A stretch of DNA of 64,000 nt, taken from Streptomyces aurantiacus (GTDB lineage Bacteria > Actinomycetota > Actinomycetes > Streptomycetales > Streptomycetaceae). The notes beneath the pieces are model-generated. The model was not told where the DNA came from. It saw nothing but the letters and a program-made list of their open reading frames with translations, and did not search any database. Where the stretch lies: contig NZ_CP114283.1 in assembly GCF_027107535.1 (NCBI RefSeq), positions 1,674,001-1,738,000 on the forward strand, in the 5' to 3' direction. Position numbers and translations under genes: made by a program. The stretch's first letter is position 1; the number at the start of each line of letters is the position of its first letter. This document shows positions 1 through 11,122 of the stretch, piece by piece.

Positions 1-370
1 GTGTGCGTTCGACCTTGCGTGCCTGGTCGAGGGCGATGCGGTTGGCGCGGTAACGGAGCTTCACCGGCGCCCCGTTCATGTTGCCGACCGCGAGCGGATA
101 GCGGGCCGCGAGCCGGGCGCGCTGGTGCGCGTCGAGCGAGGCGAAGAACTGGGTCAGCCGGGCGGGCGTCGTCCCGTCCAGGTCCGGCAGCTCGCGTCCG
201 CCTATGTGACCTCGTTCCCAGGCGGACAGAGAGGCCGAGAGCGGTGTGGGCGCCCCTCTGTGATTGCGCACCGCGGTCCAGCCGGTGGTCCCGAGCATCA
301 CGAACACCACGGCCAGCGCGAGCAGCATGCGCCAGACGTTGAGTTGGGGAGTGGAGTCGAAGGAAGTCAC
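1..370 (-). CDS. alpha/beta hydrolase family (DUF1023) protein, N-terminal part only
   Basis: Reading leftward from a GTG at 368-370 there is an open frame to the window edge (about 123 codons). An in-frame TAG lies just upstream of the GTG, so this is the first possible start. The protein opens with one hydrophobic segment (residues about 15-32), then a segment containing VGNMNGAPVKLRYRANR. I recognise that as the region preceding the DUF1023 alpha/beta hydrolase domain in Streptomyces proteins. The catalytic domain would lie outside the window, so the family call rests on this motif from memory. It is probably a membrane-anchored or secreted hydrolase of unknown substrate. Confidence 0.6.
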   Translation of the reverse strand, partial: MTSFDSTPQLNVWRMLLALAVVFVMLGTTGWTAVRNHRGAPTPLSASLSAWERGHIGGRELPDLDGTTPARLTQFFASLDAHQRARLAARYPLAVGNMNGAPVKLRYRANRIALDQARKVERT

Positions 371-543
371 TGAAAGGACACACTAGGAGAACGAGAGTGT
401 CTCGCGTTAACCGAGTGAGGCGGATCACGTTTCCGTTGGGGTATTTGGGGCAAAGTGGACCGGCCTCCTGATGGGCGGTCACGGCGTGTGCGTACATGGG
501 GTGATCTGTGCCCATCCGGACGTCACTGTGCGTGCGGCAGGAC

Positions 544-1239
544 TTACTCCCCGTTCCCGCCCTTCTCGCTGTTCTCGCCGTCCTTGTCGCCGCGCTCCTC
601 GCCCGTGTGCCAGTTCACCGCCAACGCGGGCCCCATCTGGTCGAGATAGGAGGCGGCCAGCTCGCGCATCGCCGCCACGCTGAAGTCCTCGCCCGCGCCC
701 CACGCCCGGCCCGTCAGGCGCATCACGCCGCCGAACAGGGCCACCGCCACCCGCGGTCGCGGATCGGTGTCCACGTCGACGCCCTCACGCTCCGCGATCA
801 TCCGGGCGAGCTCCTCCTCCAGCCCCTCGTGACGGCGCAGGTGGGCGGCGAGCAGCGCGGGCGTCGACTCGATCAACTGGAAGGTGCGCATGTGCAGTTC
901 GATCGGGACGACGGCCTCGATGGCCTCCCCGATGGTGTCCCAGCTCGCCAGGACGGCCCGGCGCAGCGCGTCCAAGGGAGGTTCGTGGGGCGGGCGTTGG
1001 CGCACCGCGTCGAGGAAGTGCGTCTCCGCGATCTCCTGGACGGCGAAGGCGGCCTCCTCCTTGCCCGCGAAATAGCGGAAGAAGGTCCGCTGGGAGACGT
1101 CGACCGTCTCCACGATCTCGTCGACGGTCGTCCGCTCGTAGCCGTTGGTCGTGAACAGCTCCAGGGCGGCCCGTACCAGCGCGTCCCGGGTGCGCTGCTT
1201 CTTGCGCTCGCGCAGGCCCGGTCGTGGCGCCGTGTCCAT
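544..1239 (-). CDS. TetR/AcrR family transcriptional regulator
   Basis: A 231-residue protein with an N-terminal TetR-type helix-turn-helix (about residues 14-60, including TTVDEIVETVDVSQRTFFRYF) and a variable helical ligand-binding half. It ends in a charged, low-complexity tail rich in E, D, K and G. The ATG at 1239 follows an AGAGGA Shine-Dalgarno site. It is divergent from a 14-helix drug exporter with about 134 bp between the starts. That is the classic arrangement of a local repressor of an efflux pump. The shared gap contains AT-rich inverted repeats that could be its operator. The ligand cannot be predicted. Confidence 0.9.
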   Translation of the reverse strand: MDTAPRPGLRERKKQRTRDALVRAALELFTTNGYERTTVDEIVETVDVSQRTFFRYFAGKEEAAFAVQEIAETHFLDAVRQRPPHEPPLDALRRAVLASWDTIGEAIEAVVPIELHMRTFQLIESTPALLAAHLRRHEGLEEELARMIAEREGVDVDTDPRPRVAVALFGGVMRLTGRAWGAGEDFSVAAMRELAASYLDQMGPALAVNWHTGEERGDKDGENSEKGGNGE

Positions 1240-1305
1240 GAGTCCTCTTCTCGTCCTCAGGTGGGCACTCAGGTGTCCATCCGTTCAGCGCACCCGCTTC
1301 GCGAA

Positions 1306-1350
1306 TGACATGTCAGTTACCGAATTGTGAATTGGTTTGTCAATTGTCAG
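1306..1350. promoter_or_regulatory. Candidate TetR operator between regulator and exporter
   Basis: TGACATGTCA at 1306-1315 is a perfect 10-bp palindrome. It is followed by AATTG...CAATT arms and a direct TTGTCA-A-TTGTCA repeat ending near 1350. This is AT-rich in a high-GC region and lies in the only gap between the divergent tetR and exporter genes. That suggests an operator overlapping one or both promoters. Binding is an inference. Confidence 0.5.
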
Positions 1351-1373
1351 CGGCTGTCACTAACCTCCAACGC

Positions 1374-2993
1374 ATGACTAGTCAGACCACCGTCGACAAG
1401 ACGGGCCCGGCCGACGAGGCCCCGGCCACAGCCTCCGGTCCGGCCCCGGCCAAGGGGCTGCGCGGACATCCGTGGTACACCCTGATCACCGTGGCGGTCG
1501 GCGTCATGATGGTGGCCCTCGACGGCACCATCGTGGCCATCGCGAACCCGGCCATCCAGAAGGACCTCGGCGCCACCTTCGCCGACGTCCAGTGGATCAC
1601 GAACGGCTACTTCCTCGCCCTCGCGGTCACGCTGATCACGGCGGGCAAGCTCGGCGACCGGTTCGGCCACCGTCAGACCTTCCTCATAGGCGTGGTCGGC
1701 TTCGCGGCCGCCTCGGGGGCCATCGGCCTCTCCGACAGCATCGCCTTCGTCGTCGTCTTCCGTGTGCTCCAGGGTCTGTTCGGCGCGCTGCTGATGCCCG
1801 CCGCGCTCGGTCTGCTGCGGGCCACCTTCCCGGCCGAGAAGCTGAACATGGCGATCGGAATCTGGGGCATGGTCATCGGCGCCTCCACCGCGGGCGGCCC
1901 GATCCTCGGCGGTGTGCTCGTCGAGCACGTCAGCTGGCAGTCCGTCTTCTTCATCAACGTGCCGGTCGGCATCCTCGCGGTCGTCCTCGGTGCGGTGATC
2001 CTCACCGACCACCGCGCGGCGAACGCTCCTCGCTCCTTCGACCTGCTCGGCATCGGTCTGCTGTCCGGCGCCATGTTCTGCCTGGTCTGGGCGCTCATCA
2101 AGGCCCCGGAGTGGGGCTGGGGAGATGTGCTGACCTGGTCGTTCCTCGGCATCTCCGTCCTCGGCTTCGCCGTGTTCGCGTATTGGGAGAACCGGGTGCG
2201 CGAGCCGCTCATCCCGCTCGGTCTCTTCCGTTCCGTGGCGCTGTCGGCCGGTGTGGTCCTGATGGTGCTCATGGCGATCGCCTTCATGGGCGGCCTGTTC
2301 TTCGTCACCTTCTACCTGCAGAACGTGCACGGGATGAGCCCGATCGACGCGGGCCTGCACCTGCTGCCGCTCACCGGCATGATGATCGTCGGCTCCCCGC
2401 TGGCCGGCGCGATGATCAGCAAGACGGGCCCGCGTGTTCCGCTCGCGGGAGGCATGGCCCTCACCGCCATCGCCATGTTCGGTGTGTCGACGCTGGAGAC
2501 GGACACGGGCAGCGGCCTGATGTCGATCTGGTTCGCGATGCTCGGCCTCGGCCTCGCGCCGGTCATGGTCGGCGCCACCGAGGTCATCGTGGGCAACGCG
2601 CCGATGGAGCTCTCCGGGGTCGCCGGCGGTCTCCAGCAGGCCGCCATGCAGATCGGCGGCAGCCTGGGCACGGCGGTCCTGGGCGCCGTGATGGCCTCCA
2701 AGGTCGACACCGACCTCGCGGGCAACTGGGCGGACGCGGGGCTCCCGAAGCTCTCCCCGGAACAGCTCGACCAGGCCGCCGAGGCGGTCCAGGTCGGTGC
2801 CCCGCCGGTGGCACCCGGCACCCCGGACGCGGTCGCGGCGAAGATCACGGAGGTCGCCCACGACACGTTCATCTCCGGCATGAGCCTGGCGAGCCTCGTC
2901 GCGGCAGCCGTCGCCGTGGTGGCCGTGTTCGTCGCCTTCCTCACGAAGCGGGGCGCCAACGCGGAAGCCGGTGCGGGAGTCGGACACATCTAG
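1374..2993 (+). CDS. MFS drug transporter, DHA2 (EmrB/QacA) family
   Basis: A 539-residue membrane protein with about 14 hydrophobic segments. It carries the DHA2 hallmarks: an early LDGTIVAIANPAI segment in helix 1, GKLGDRFGHR (motif A) between helices 2 and 3, and GPILGGVLVE in helix 5 (motif C of drug antiporters). The ATG at 1374 is chosen because earlier in-frame starts would extend into the operator region. It should export a toxic compound using the proton gradient. It is divergently paired with a TetR regulator, which probably represses it until the substrate is present. Confidence 0.92.
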   Translation: MTSQTTVDKTGPADEAPATASGPAPAKGLRGHPWYTLITVAVGVMMVALDGTIVAIANPAIQKDLGATFADVQWITNGYFLALAVTLITAGKLGDRFGHRQTFLIGVVGFAAASGAIGLSDSIAFVVVFRVLQGLFGALLMPAALGLLRATFPAEKLNMAIGIWGMVIGASTAGGPILGGVLVEHVSWQSVFFINVPVGILAVVLGAVILTDHRAANAPRSFDLLGIGLLSGAMFCLVWALIKAPEWGWGDVLTWSFLGISVLGFAVFAYWENRVREPLIPLGLFRSVALSAGVVLMVLMAIAFMGGLFFVTFYLQNVHGMSPIDAGLHLLPLTGMMIVGSPLAGAMISKTGPRVPLAGGMALTAIAMFGVSTLETDTGSGLMSIWFAMLGLGLAPVMVGATEVIVGNAPMELSGVAGGLQQAAMQIGGSLGTAVLGAVMASKVDTDLAGNWADAGLPKLSPEQLDQAAEAVQVGAPPVAPGTPDAVAAKITEVAHDTFISGMSLASLVAAAVAVVAVFVAFLTKRGANAEAGAGVGHI

Positions 2994-3032
2994 TCCGTTC
3001 TCCCGTCCGCCGTCCGCGTCATCTCGGGCCCG

Positions 3033-3058
3033 GCCCCGTCGAGTTCACTCGGCGGGGC
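3033..3058 (+). terminator. Terminator hairpin after the exporter gene
   Basis: GCCCCGTCGAG pairs with CTCGGCGGGGC across a four-base loop with one mismatch, about 40 bp after the exporter stop, and is followed by a short T run. Confidence 0.6.
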
Positions 3059-3163
3059 TTTCGCCTATCCGAGTGACACCGTCCCATGTGACTTTCATAT
3101 TGACCGTGCCGCAGGTCAGAGTGCTCTCAACTGATCCGTGCGGAACGGGCAGTTCGGTGAGGA

Positions 3164-3198
3164 CGCGGCGTGCTGCCGGAGGGGGGCAGCACGCCGCG
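3164..3198. terminator. Perfect 14-bp hairpin upstream of the DUF4190 gene
   Basis: CGCGGCGTGCTGCC and its exact complement GGCAGCACGCCGCG are separated by 7 bases. It lies in the 308-bp gap between the exporter and the small DUF4190 gene. It could be a second terminator or a structured leader. No other feature is obvious in this gap. Confidence 0.5.
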
Positions 3199-3301
3199 CG
3201 ACCGAGGAAAAGAAGTACGGGTCTGAAGCGACAGGACCGGGGTACCCGAATTCCGAGCCAGAACCGACCGGCATTCGGTCGGCTCAGAGGTCAGGGAGTT
3301 G

Positions 3302-3610
3302 ATGATGGCGGGCTTCGGTCACACCACGCGCAAACACCCTCGCTCGCGTCGCCGTACGGGGTCACGGAGCGGGCCGGACAGCGCGACGCTCGGAATCATC
3401 GGAGTCATCTGTGCAGTCGCCGGATTCTTCGTCCTGGGGATCATCCTCGGTCCCGTGGCGATCGTCTGCGGCTGGCTGGCCATGGGGCGCCGCTGGAGCG
3501 GCGGCCGCCCCCTGCCGGCGCTGATCGCGCTGGTACTGGGAGTGATAGACACCGTCCTGGCCATCGTGTGGATGGCGGGCACGGCAGGCCCCGGCACCGG
3601 AATGTTCTGA
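3302..3610 (+). CDS. DUF4190-like small membrane protein
   Basis: A 102-residue protein with a basic, disordered N-terminus (about 25 residues) and two hydrophobic helices (about 28-55 and 68-92) joined by a short GRRWSGGR loop. The ALGIIG...GPVAIVCGWLAMGR-type pattern is that of DUF4190 proteins, whose function is unknown. A GGGAG site precedes the tandem ATG-ATG at 3302. It stands alone in its own transcription unit. Confidence 0.7.
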   Translation: MMAGFGHTTRKHPRSRRRTGSRSGPDSATLGIIGVICAVAGFFVLGIILGPVAIVCGWLAMGRRWSGGRPLPALIALVLGVIDTVLAIVWMAGTAGPGTGMF

Positions 3611-3694
3611 CCGGGACCACCCAGGACGACGGTTCCCCGCTCCCGTGGAGGGAGGCGGGGAACCGCGCTGTCCGGCCGCGGTACGCCCGCCCTC

Positions 3695-3730
3695 CAGGGG
3701 CGCGGGGAACCTCGCGACCAGCCGCCCACG
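3695..3730. repeat. Dispersed intergenic repeat, copy 1
   Basis: The core CAGGGGCGCGGGGAAC followed by CTCGCGACCAGCC resembles a short GC-rich repeat that is common between Streptomyces genes. A second, inverted copy lies at 30965-30996 in this window. Its function is unknown. Confidence 0.5.
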
Positions 3731-3815
3731 ACCCGCACCCGCCCCTGCCGACACCCACCCCCCTACCCCTCGTCCGCTCTCCGGGCATGCCGACGCCCCG
3801 CGTCACAAAAGCCGA

Positions 3816-3847
3816 AGGGGCGGCGGGCCCCAAGGCCCACCACCCCT
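3816..3847 (-). terminator. Terminator of aceE
   Basis: Read on the minus strand, AGGGGTGGTGGGCC pairs with GGCCCGCCGCCCCT across a TTGG loop (14 pairs counting G-U wobbles), then TTCGGCTTTT. It lies 29 bp after the aceE stop. Confidence 0.75.
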
Positions 3848-3875
3848 CACCGCACTACGGCACCGAAGCGGAGCG

Positions 3876-6623
<2,748 letters not shown>

Positions 6624-7120
6624 GCTGTTCCTTCGCTCTCGGGGGGCCGCTTCTTCTCGGTTTTTTCTTGGGATTTTCTCTGGTTTCCTGGGCGTCTGCG
6701 CCGTTCCCCATCGTGTACCTCAGGAGCGGAAACGTCATCTCTACCGAGAGGTAACCGACAGGTTCGTCCCGTTCCCCCAAAGGCGGGTCCGGCAAATCGC
6801 AACGATACGCCCGACCCGTCACGCGTACCGCAAAGCCATTCGAGTCTCGTACCCTCGTAGGGTTCCGAAATTCGCAAAGCGGGCAGATCGCTGTGGTGTG
6901 CGTCACCGGTGGTTGTGATTCCCTGACTGGAGTTGCGACGACACGGCCGGGATCGTCACCGTTTCGGCGGTCTCGACCGCCGGGTACTTGCGCGATCCGT
7001 CCCGCCCGTGTGGACTACGGCCAATGCTTCGCGCACGCGCGTGGCTTGAACTTCCCCAAGGTCTCGGCTTCGCCCGAGCCGGGGAGGACCCCATTACCGA
7101 ACATGATCAGGAGGCAACCC
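6624..7120. other. Divergent promoter region of aceE and the DUF3052 gene
   Basis: This 497-bp gap holds no convincing gene. The part next to aceE (about 6650-6700) is a pyrimidine-rich tract, so the aceE leader RNA would be purine-rich (AGAAAAAACC, GAAAATCCC). The length suggests regulated promoters in both directions, but I could not assign clear -10/-35 elements. Confidence 0.5.
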
Positions 7121-7558
7121 GTGAGCGCGACCGCGGACCACGCGGAGGAGCGGACGAGCCTGGCCGCCAGGCTGGGATTCCAGCCCGAGCAGGTGGTCCA
7201 GGAGATCGGCTTCGACGACGACGTCGACCAGGAGCTCCGCTCGGCCATTGAAGAAGTAATCGGCAGCGAGCTCATGGACGAGGAGTACGACGACGTCGCC
7301 GACGCCGTGGTGCTCTGGTTCCGAGACGACGACGGCGACCTGACGGATGCGCTGGTGGATGCCACCACGTACGTCGAAGAGGGCGGCGCCGTCCTGCTGC
7401 TGACGCCCAAGACCGGCCGAGACGGTTATGTGGAGCCCAGCGACATCGCCGAAGCTGTGACGACCGCGGGTCTGTCCCAGACCAAGGGCATCAGCGTGGG
7501 GAAGGACTGGAGCGGCACGAAGCTGGCGACGCCGAAGACGGCCGCCAAGAAGCGCTGA
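7121..7558 (+). CDS. DUF3052 domain-containing protein
   Basis: A 145-residue acidic protein. The GTG at 7121 is chosen because AGGAGG ends 7 bases upstream. The sequence ([22 protein letters not shown] near the start, then [19 protein letters not shown]) matches the DUF3052 family, of unknown function. From memory, M. tuberculosis has the same grouping of ahpE, a DUF3052 gene and aceE, so the link is conserved across actinobacteria. The C-terminus is lysine-rich (TAAKKR). A role linked to pyruvate dehydrogenase or redox control is only a guess from context. Confidence 0.9.
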   Translation: MSATADHAEERTSLAARLGFQPEQVVQEIGFDDDVDQELRSAIEEVIGSELMDEEYDDVADAVVLWFRDDDGDLTDALVDATTYVEEGGAVLLLTPKTGRDGYVEPSDIAEAVTTAGLSQTKGISVGKDWSGTKLATPKTAAKKR

Positions 7559-7575
7559 GGCGCAGCCGAGGCCAG

Positions 7576-7610
7576 GAGGCCCCCGTCGACATCCCGTCGG
7601 CGGGGGCCTC
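7576..7610 (+). terminator. Terminator after the DUF3052 gene
   Basis: GAGGCCCCCGTCGAC pairs with GTCGGCGGGGGCCTC (one mismatch) across ATCCC, 18 bp after the stop codon. Confidence 0.75.
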
Positions 7611-7691
7611 GTCCATGGGCGGGCGGGAGCGCTGCGTAGGGTGGACGTCACCCGAACAGCCCGACGGACCCGACGGAAGGGATGCAGGACC

Positions 7692-8150
7692 ATGGCGATC
7701 GAGGTCGGCGACAAGGCTCCGGACTTCGAGCTCAGGGACAACCACGGCGCCACCGTGAAGCTCTCGGACTTCCAGGGCGCGAAGAACGTGGTGCTGCTCT
7801 TCTACCCCTTCGCCTTCACCGGCGTGTGCACCGGCGAGCTGTGCGAGCTGCGCGACAACCTGCCGCGGTTCTCCGACCGGGACACCCAGGTCCTGGCCGT
7901 CTCGAACGACTCCATCCACACCCTGCGCGTCTTCGCCGAGCAGGAGGGCCTGGAGTACCCGCTCCTGTCCGACTTCTGGCCGCACGGCGAGGTCTCGCGG
8001 GCGTACGACGTCTTCGCCGAGGACAAGGGCTGCGCGGTGCGCGGCACCTTCGTCATCGACAAGGAGGGCGTCGTCCGCTGGACCGTCGTCAACGCCCTGC
8101 CGGACGCGCGCGACCTCGACGCGTACGTACGGGCGCTCGACGCCCTGTGA
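7692..8150 (+). CDS. ahpE: AhpE-type 1-Cys peroxiredoxin
   Basis: A 152-residue thioredoxin-fold protein with the peroxidatic motif PxxxTxxC: P39, T43 and C46. A further Cys at 51 lies close by (GVCTGELCE), and no typical 2-Cys resolving cysteine is seen near the C-terminus. The match to AhpE and the aceE-DUF3052-ahpE order support the name. It reduces hydroperoxides in the cytosol, with mycothiol or a mycoredoxin as the usual recycling partner in this family. The ATG at 7692 follows AAGGGATGCAGG. A terminator separates it from the DUF3052 gene, so it is probably transcribed alone. Confidence 0.92.
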   Translation: MAIEVGDKAPDFELRDNHGATVKLSDFQGAKNVVLLFYPFAFTGVCTGELCELRDNLPRFSDRDTQVLAVSNDSIHTLRVFAEQEGLEYPLLSDFWPHGEVSRAYDVFAEDKGCAVRGTFVIDKEGVVRWTVVNALPDARDLDAYVRALDAL

Positions 8151-8310
8151 TCCAGACGCCGCCGCGCCCGGCGGGCCGGGATGCCGACACTTCGGGATTC
8201 TTCGTGCCCAGGGCCTGCGGTGGCGGGGAACCCGTCACTAGGATCGACACGTTGATCCGATACCAACGCACTACGGGGCTTCCCGCCCCCGGACACCAAT
8301 GGGAGGACTC

Positions 8311-8886
8311 GTGGGAGTCAGCCTCAGCAAGGGCGGCAACGTATCGCTGTCGAAGGAGGCCCCGGGCCTGACCGCGGTCATCATCGGTCTGGGGTGGGAC
8401 ATCCGCACCACGACCGGTACGGACTTCGACCTCGACGCCAGCGCCATCCTGACGAACGCGGAGGGCAAGGTCAGCAGTGACGCCAACTTCGTGTTCTTCA
8501 ACAATCTGAAGAGCCCCGACGGCTCGGTCGAGCACACCGGGGACAACACCACCGGTGAGGGCGAGGGCGACGACGAGCAGATCAAGGTCAACCTCGCCGG
8601 GGTCCCGGCCGACATCGAGAAGATCGTCTTCCCGGTGTCGATCTACGACGCCGAGAACCGCCAGCAGTCGTTCGGTCAGGTGCGCAACGCGTTCATCCGC
8701 GTCGTGAACCAGGCCGGCGAGGCGGAGATCGCCCGCTACGACCTTTCCGAGGACGCCTCGACGGAGACCGCGATGGTCTTCGGCGAGCTGTACCGTCACG
8801 GCGCGGAGTGGAAGTTCCGCGCCATCGGCCAGGGGTACGCCTCGGGCCTGCGCGGCATCGCGCAGGACTTCGGCGTCAACGTCTGA
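8311..8886 (+). CDS. terD: TerD family stress protein
   Basis: A 191-residue TerD protein, the normal length. It starts [14 protein letters not shown] and contains the calcium-site segments DFDLDAS (about 39-45) and [10 protein letters not shown]. The GTG at 8311 is preferred over an in-frame ATG at 8299 because GGGAGGA lies just upstream of it and the protein then aligns with terD2. TerD proteins are calcium-binding and cytosolic, and they belong to tellurite and chemical stress responses. It is first of a tandem pair that probably arose by duplication. Two hairpins separate the copies. Confidence 0.95.
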   Translation: MGVSLSKGGNVSLSKEAPGLTAVIIGLGWDIRTTTGTDFDLDASAILTNAEGKVSSDANFVFFNNLKSPDGSVEHTGDNTTGEGEGDDEQIKVNLAGVPADIEKIVFPVSIYDAENRQQSFGQVRNAFIRVVNQAGEAEIARYDLSEDASTETAMVFGELYRHGAEWKFRAIGQGYASGLRGIAQDFGVNV

Positions 8887-8895
8887 GCCCTGCGT

Positions 8896-8968
8896 CCGGG
8901 GTCTCTTGCGACCCCGGGCCGATCCACCACTTCCCGTCCGGCGCCGCACACTCCTAGTGCGGCGCCGG
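8896..8968 (+). terminator. Two hairpins between the tandem terD genes
   Basis: CCGGGGTC/GACCCCGG (8896-8918) starts 9 bp after the terD1 stop. CCGGCGCCGCAC/GTGCGGCGCCGG (8938-8968, perfect 12-bp arms) follows. The second lies about 45 bp before the terD2 start. They may terminate or attenuate transcription from terD1, which would let the copies be expressed at different levels. Confidence 0.65.
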
Positions 8969-9012
8969 ACGTGCTGGACAACCCAATGGCTTCACCGGGG
9001 AGGACAAGGAAC

Positions 9013-9588
9013 ATGGGCGTCACGCTCGCCAAGGGGGGCAATGTCTCCCTCTCCAAGGCCGCACCGAACCTCACGCAGGTGTTGATCGGGCTCGGCTGGG
9101 ACGCGCGCTCCACCACCGGAGCCGACTTCGACCTCGACGCCAGCGCACTGCTGTGCAACTCGGGGCGGGTGCTCGGCGACGAGTGGTTCATCTTCTACAA
9201 CCAGCTCAAGAGCCCGGACGGCTCGGTCGAGCACACCGGGGACAACCTCACGGGTGAGGGCGAGGGCGACGACGAGTCGATCCTGATCGACCTCTCGAAG
9301 GTGCCGGCCAACGTGGACAAGATCGTCTTTCCGGTCTCGATCCACGACGCCGACAACCGCGGCCAGACCTTCGGTCAGGTCAGCAACGCCTTCATCCGGG
9401 TCGTCAACCAGGCCGACGGCCAGGAGCTCGCCCGCTACGACCTCTCCGAGGACGCCTCCACGGAAACCGCGATGATCTTCGGTGAGGTCTACCGCTACGG
9501 CGTCGAATGGAAGTTCCGGGCGGTGGGCCAGGGGTACGCGTCCGGACTGCGGGGCATCGCCCTGGACTTCGGGGTTCACGTTTCGTAG
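9013..9588 (+). CDS. terD: TerD family stress protein, second copy
   Basis: A 191-residue paralogue of the preceding TerD. It shares the [14 protein letters not shown] start, DFDLDASAL, the [10 protein letters not shown] acidic loop and the [17 protein letters not shown] ending. An AGGACAAGGA site precedes the ATG at 9013. The main differences from the first copy are in residues 40-65 ([14 protein letters not shown] against [15 protein letters not shown]). It acts with the neighbouring DUF475 membrane protein in the Ter-type stress response, by family analogy. Confidence 0.95.
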   Translation: MGVTLAKGGNVSLSKAAPNLTQVLIGLGWDARSTTGADFDLDASALLCNSGRVLGDEWFIFYNQLKSPDGSVEHTGDNLTGEGEGDDESILIDLSKVPANVDKIVFPVSIHDADNRGQTFGQVSNAFIRVVNQADGQELARYDLSEDASTETAMIFGEVYRYGVEWKFRAVGQGYASGLRGIALDFGVHVS

Positions 9589-9858
9589 AGCACGGTGCGC
9601 GGAAGGCGACCCCTGTGAGTCGGGAGGGTCGGCCGTGGTGTCTCAAAAGCGAGGTGTCCGGAGTGGCTGAAGGCGCGTCACCCGCGTTCGGACGCCCTGG
9701 ACCTGCGACTCTCCGGGGAGACGGGCCCGGCCCGCTCCTCCGGGGAGCCTGCCCTCTAGACTTCGTGGTCAATGTTTCGTAAAGCCGGGTACGGCGGGGG
9801 GAAACCCCCTCCGGACTTCGTCCGGGGGTAGCCCCCCATACTCATGATTGGGTAGCCA
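9589..9858. other. Structured gap upstream of the DUF475 gene
   Basis: No gene is seen in these 270 bp. The end, about 9796-9836, is a run of G/C tracts (GGGGGGAAACCCCC, then CCGGAC-TTC-GTCCGG, then CCCCCC) that can form alternative hairpins just before the DUF475 start. That could be a terminator for terD2 or an attenuator. I do not recognise the manganese yybP-ykoY riboswitch sequence here. Confidence 0.4.
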
Positions 9859-11004
9859 GTGGTTCTGAAAACCTTCGGCTGGTCGTTCGCGGTCACCGCG
9901 CTCGGCCTGGTCGCAGCGGTGCTGATCGGCGGATGGACCGCCTTCGGGATCGTGCTGATCCTGTCCATCCTCGAGATCTCGCTGTCCTTCGACAACGCGG
10001 TGGTCAACGCCGGGATCCTGAAGAAGATGAGTGCCTTCTGGCAGAAAATCTTCCTCACCATCGGCATCCTCATCGCCGTCTTCGGAATGCGGCTCGTCTT
10101 CCCTGTCGTGATCGTCGCGATCAGCGCCTCACTCGGCCCCATCGAGGCGGTCGACCTGGCACTGAACGACGCGGATCGCTACCAGGAACTCGTCACCGAC
10201 GCCCACCCGTCGATCGCGGCCTTCGGCGGCATGTTCCTGTTGATGATCTTCCTCGACTTCATCTTCGAGGACCGTGACATCAAGTGGCTCGGCTGGCTGG
10301 AGCGCCCGCTCGCCAAGCTCGGCAAGGTCGACATGCTCTCGGCCTGCATCGCGCTGATCATCCTGCTGGGCACCGCGCTGTTCCTCTCCCCGCACGCCCA
10401 CCTGCACGCGGGGTCCGCCGACAAGACGGAGACGGTGCTGCTCTCCGGCGTCGCCGGCCTCATCACGTACCTGGTCGTCGGCGGCCTCTCCGGATTCTTC
10501 GAGAACCGCCTGGAGGAGGCCGAGGAGCGCGAGCACGAGGCCGAGGAGGAGGCCAAGGCCAAGGGCAAGGAGATCTCCGCGGGCGCCATGGTCGGCAAGG
10601 CCGCGTTCTTCATGTTCCTCTACCTCGAGGTCCTGGACGCGTCCTTCTCCTTCGACGGCGTCATCGGCGCCTTCGCCATCACCAACGACATCATCCTGAT
10701 GGCCCTCGGCCTCGGTATCGGCGCCATGTACGTCCGGTCGCTCACCGTCTACCTGGTCCGCCAGGGCACCCTCGACGACTACGTCTACCTGGAGCACGGC
10801 GCCCACTACGCGATCGGCGCCCTCGCCGGAATCCTGCTCATCACCATCCGGTTCGAGGTCAACGAGATCGTCACCGGCCTCATCGGTGTCGTCCTGATCG
10901 CCTGGTCCTTCTGGTCCTCCGTGCGCCGCAACAAGGCACTGGAGGCCGCCGAGGGAAAAGCTGACGCCTCGGGCGACAAGACAGAGGTCTCGTCCGGGGT
11001 GTGA
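9859..11004 (+). CDS. DUF475 (TerC-like) integral membrane protein
   Basis: A 381-residue protein with about nine membrane helices and a charged, coiled-coil-like cytoplasmic loop near residues 215-240 (EEAEEREHEAEEEAKAKG). The paired acidic motifs ISLSFDNAVVNAG (about 42-54) and ASFSFDGVIGAFA are the intramembrane sites typical of the TerC/DUF475 superfamily, which is linked to manganese or other metal export. Start GTG at 9859. It lies between terD genes, in line with the known partnership of TerD and TerC-type proteins at the membrane. The substrate is not shown by the sequence. Confidence 0.88.
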   Translation: MVLKTFGWSFAVTALGLVAAVLIGGWTAFGIVLILSILEISLSFDNAVVNAGILKKMSAFWQKIFLTIGILIAVFGMRLVFPVVIVAISASLGPIEAVDLALNDADRYQELVTDAHPSIAAFGGMFLLMIFLDFIFEDRDIKWLGWLERPLAKLGKVDMLSACIALIILLGTALFLSPHAHLHAGSADKTETVLLSGVAGLITYLVVGGLSGFFENRLEEAEEREHEAEEEAKAKGKEISAGAMVGKAAFFMFLYLEVLDASFSFDGVIGAFAITNDIILMALGLGIGAMYVRSLTVYLVRQGTLDDYVYLEHGAHYAIGALAGILLITIRFEVNEIVTGLIGVVLIAWSFWSSVRRNKALEAAEGKADASGDKTEVSSGV

Positions 11005-11033
11005 CACCGGTCCGTGGGAGGAACGCTCTGTGA

Positions 11034-11068
11034 GGGGCGGTCGTCGAGGATGTCCTCGCGGCCGCCCC
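11034..11068 (+). terminator. Hairpin after the DUF475 gene
   Basis: GGGGCGG.CG.CGAGG pairs with CCTCGCGGCCGCCCC across ATGT with two unpaired Ts. It starts 30 bp after the stop codon. Confidence 0.55.
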
Positions 11069-11122
11069 GGCGTATGCGTCCCCGAACTCGTCGGGGCTCA
11101 ACAGGCAAGCGTGGGGGCGGGA

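Noticed and set aside
1347..2987. 546-codon open frame antisense to the MFS exporter
   Set aside because: His/Asp/Arg/Glu-rich translation typical of high-GC shadow frames; the plus-strand exporter is a clear family member.
9650..9700. tRNA-Ser/Leu-like D-arm sequence (GTCCGGAGTGGCTGAAGGCGC) between terD2 and the DUF475 gene
   Set aside because: No matching acceptor stem, anticodon arm or T-arm could be folded. It is at most a fragment or chance match.
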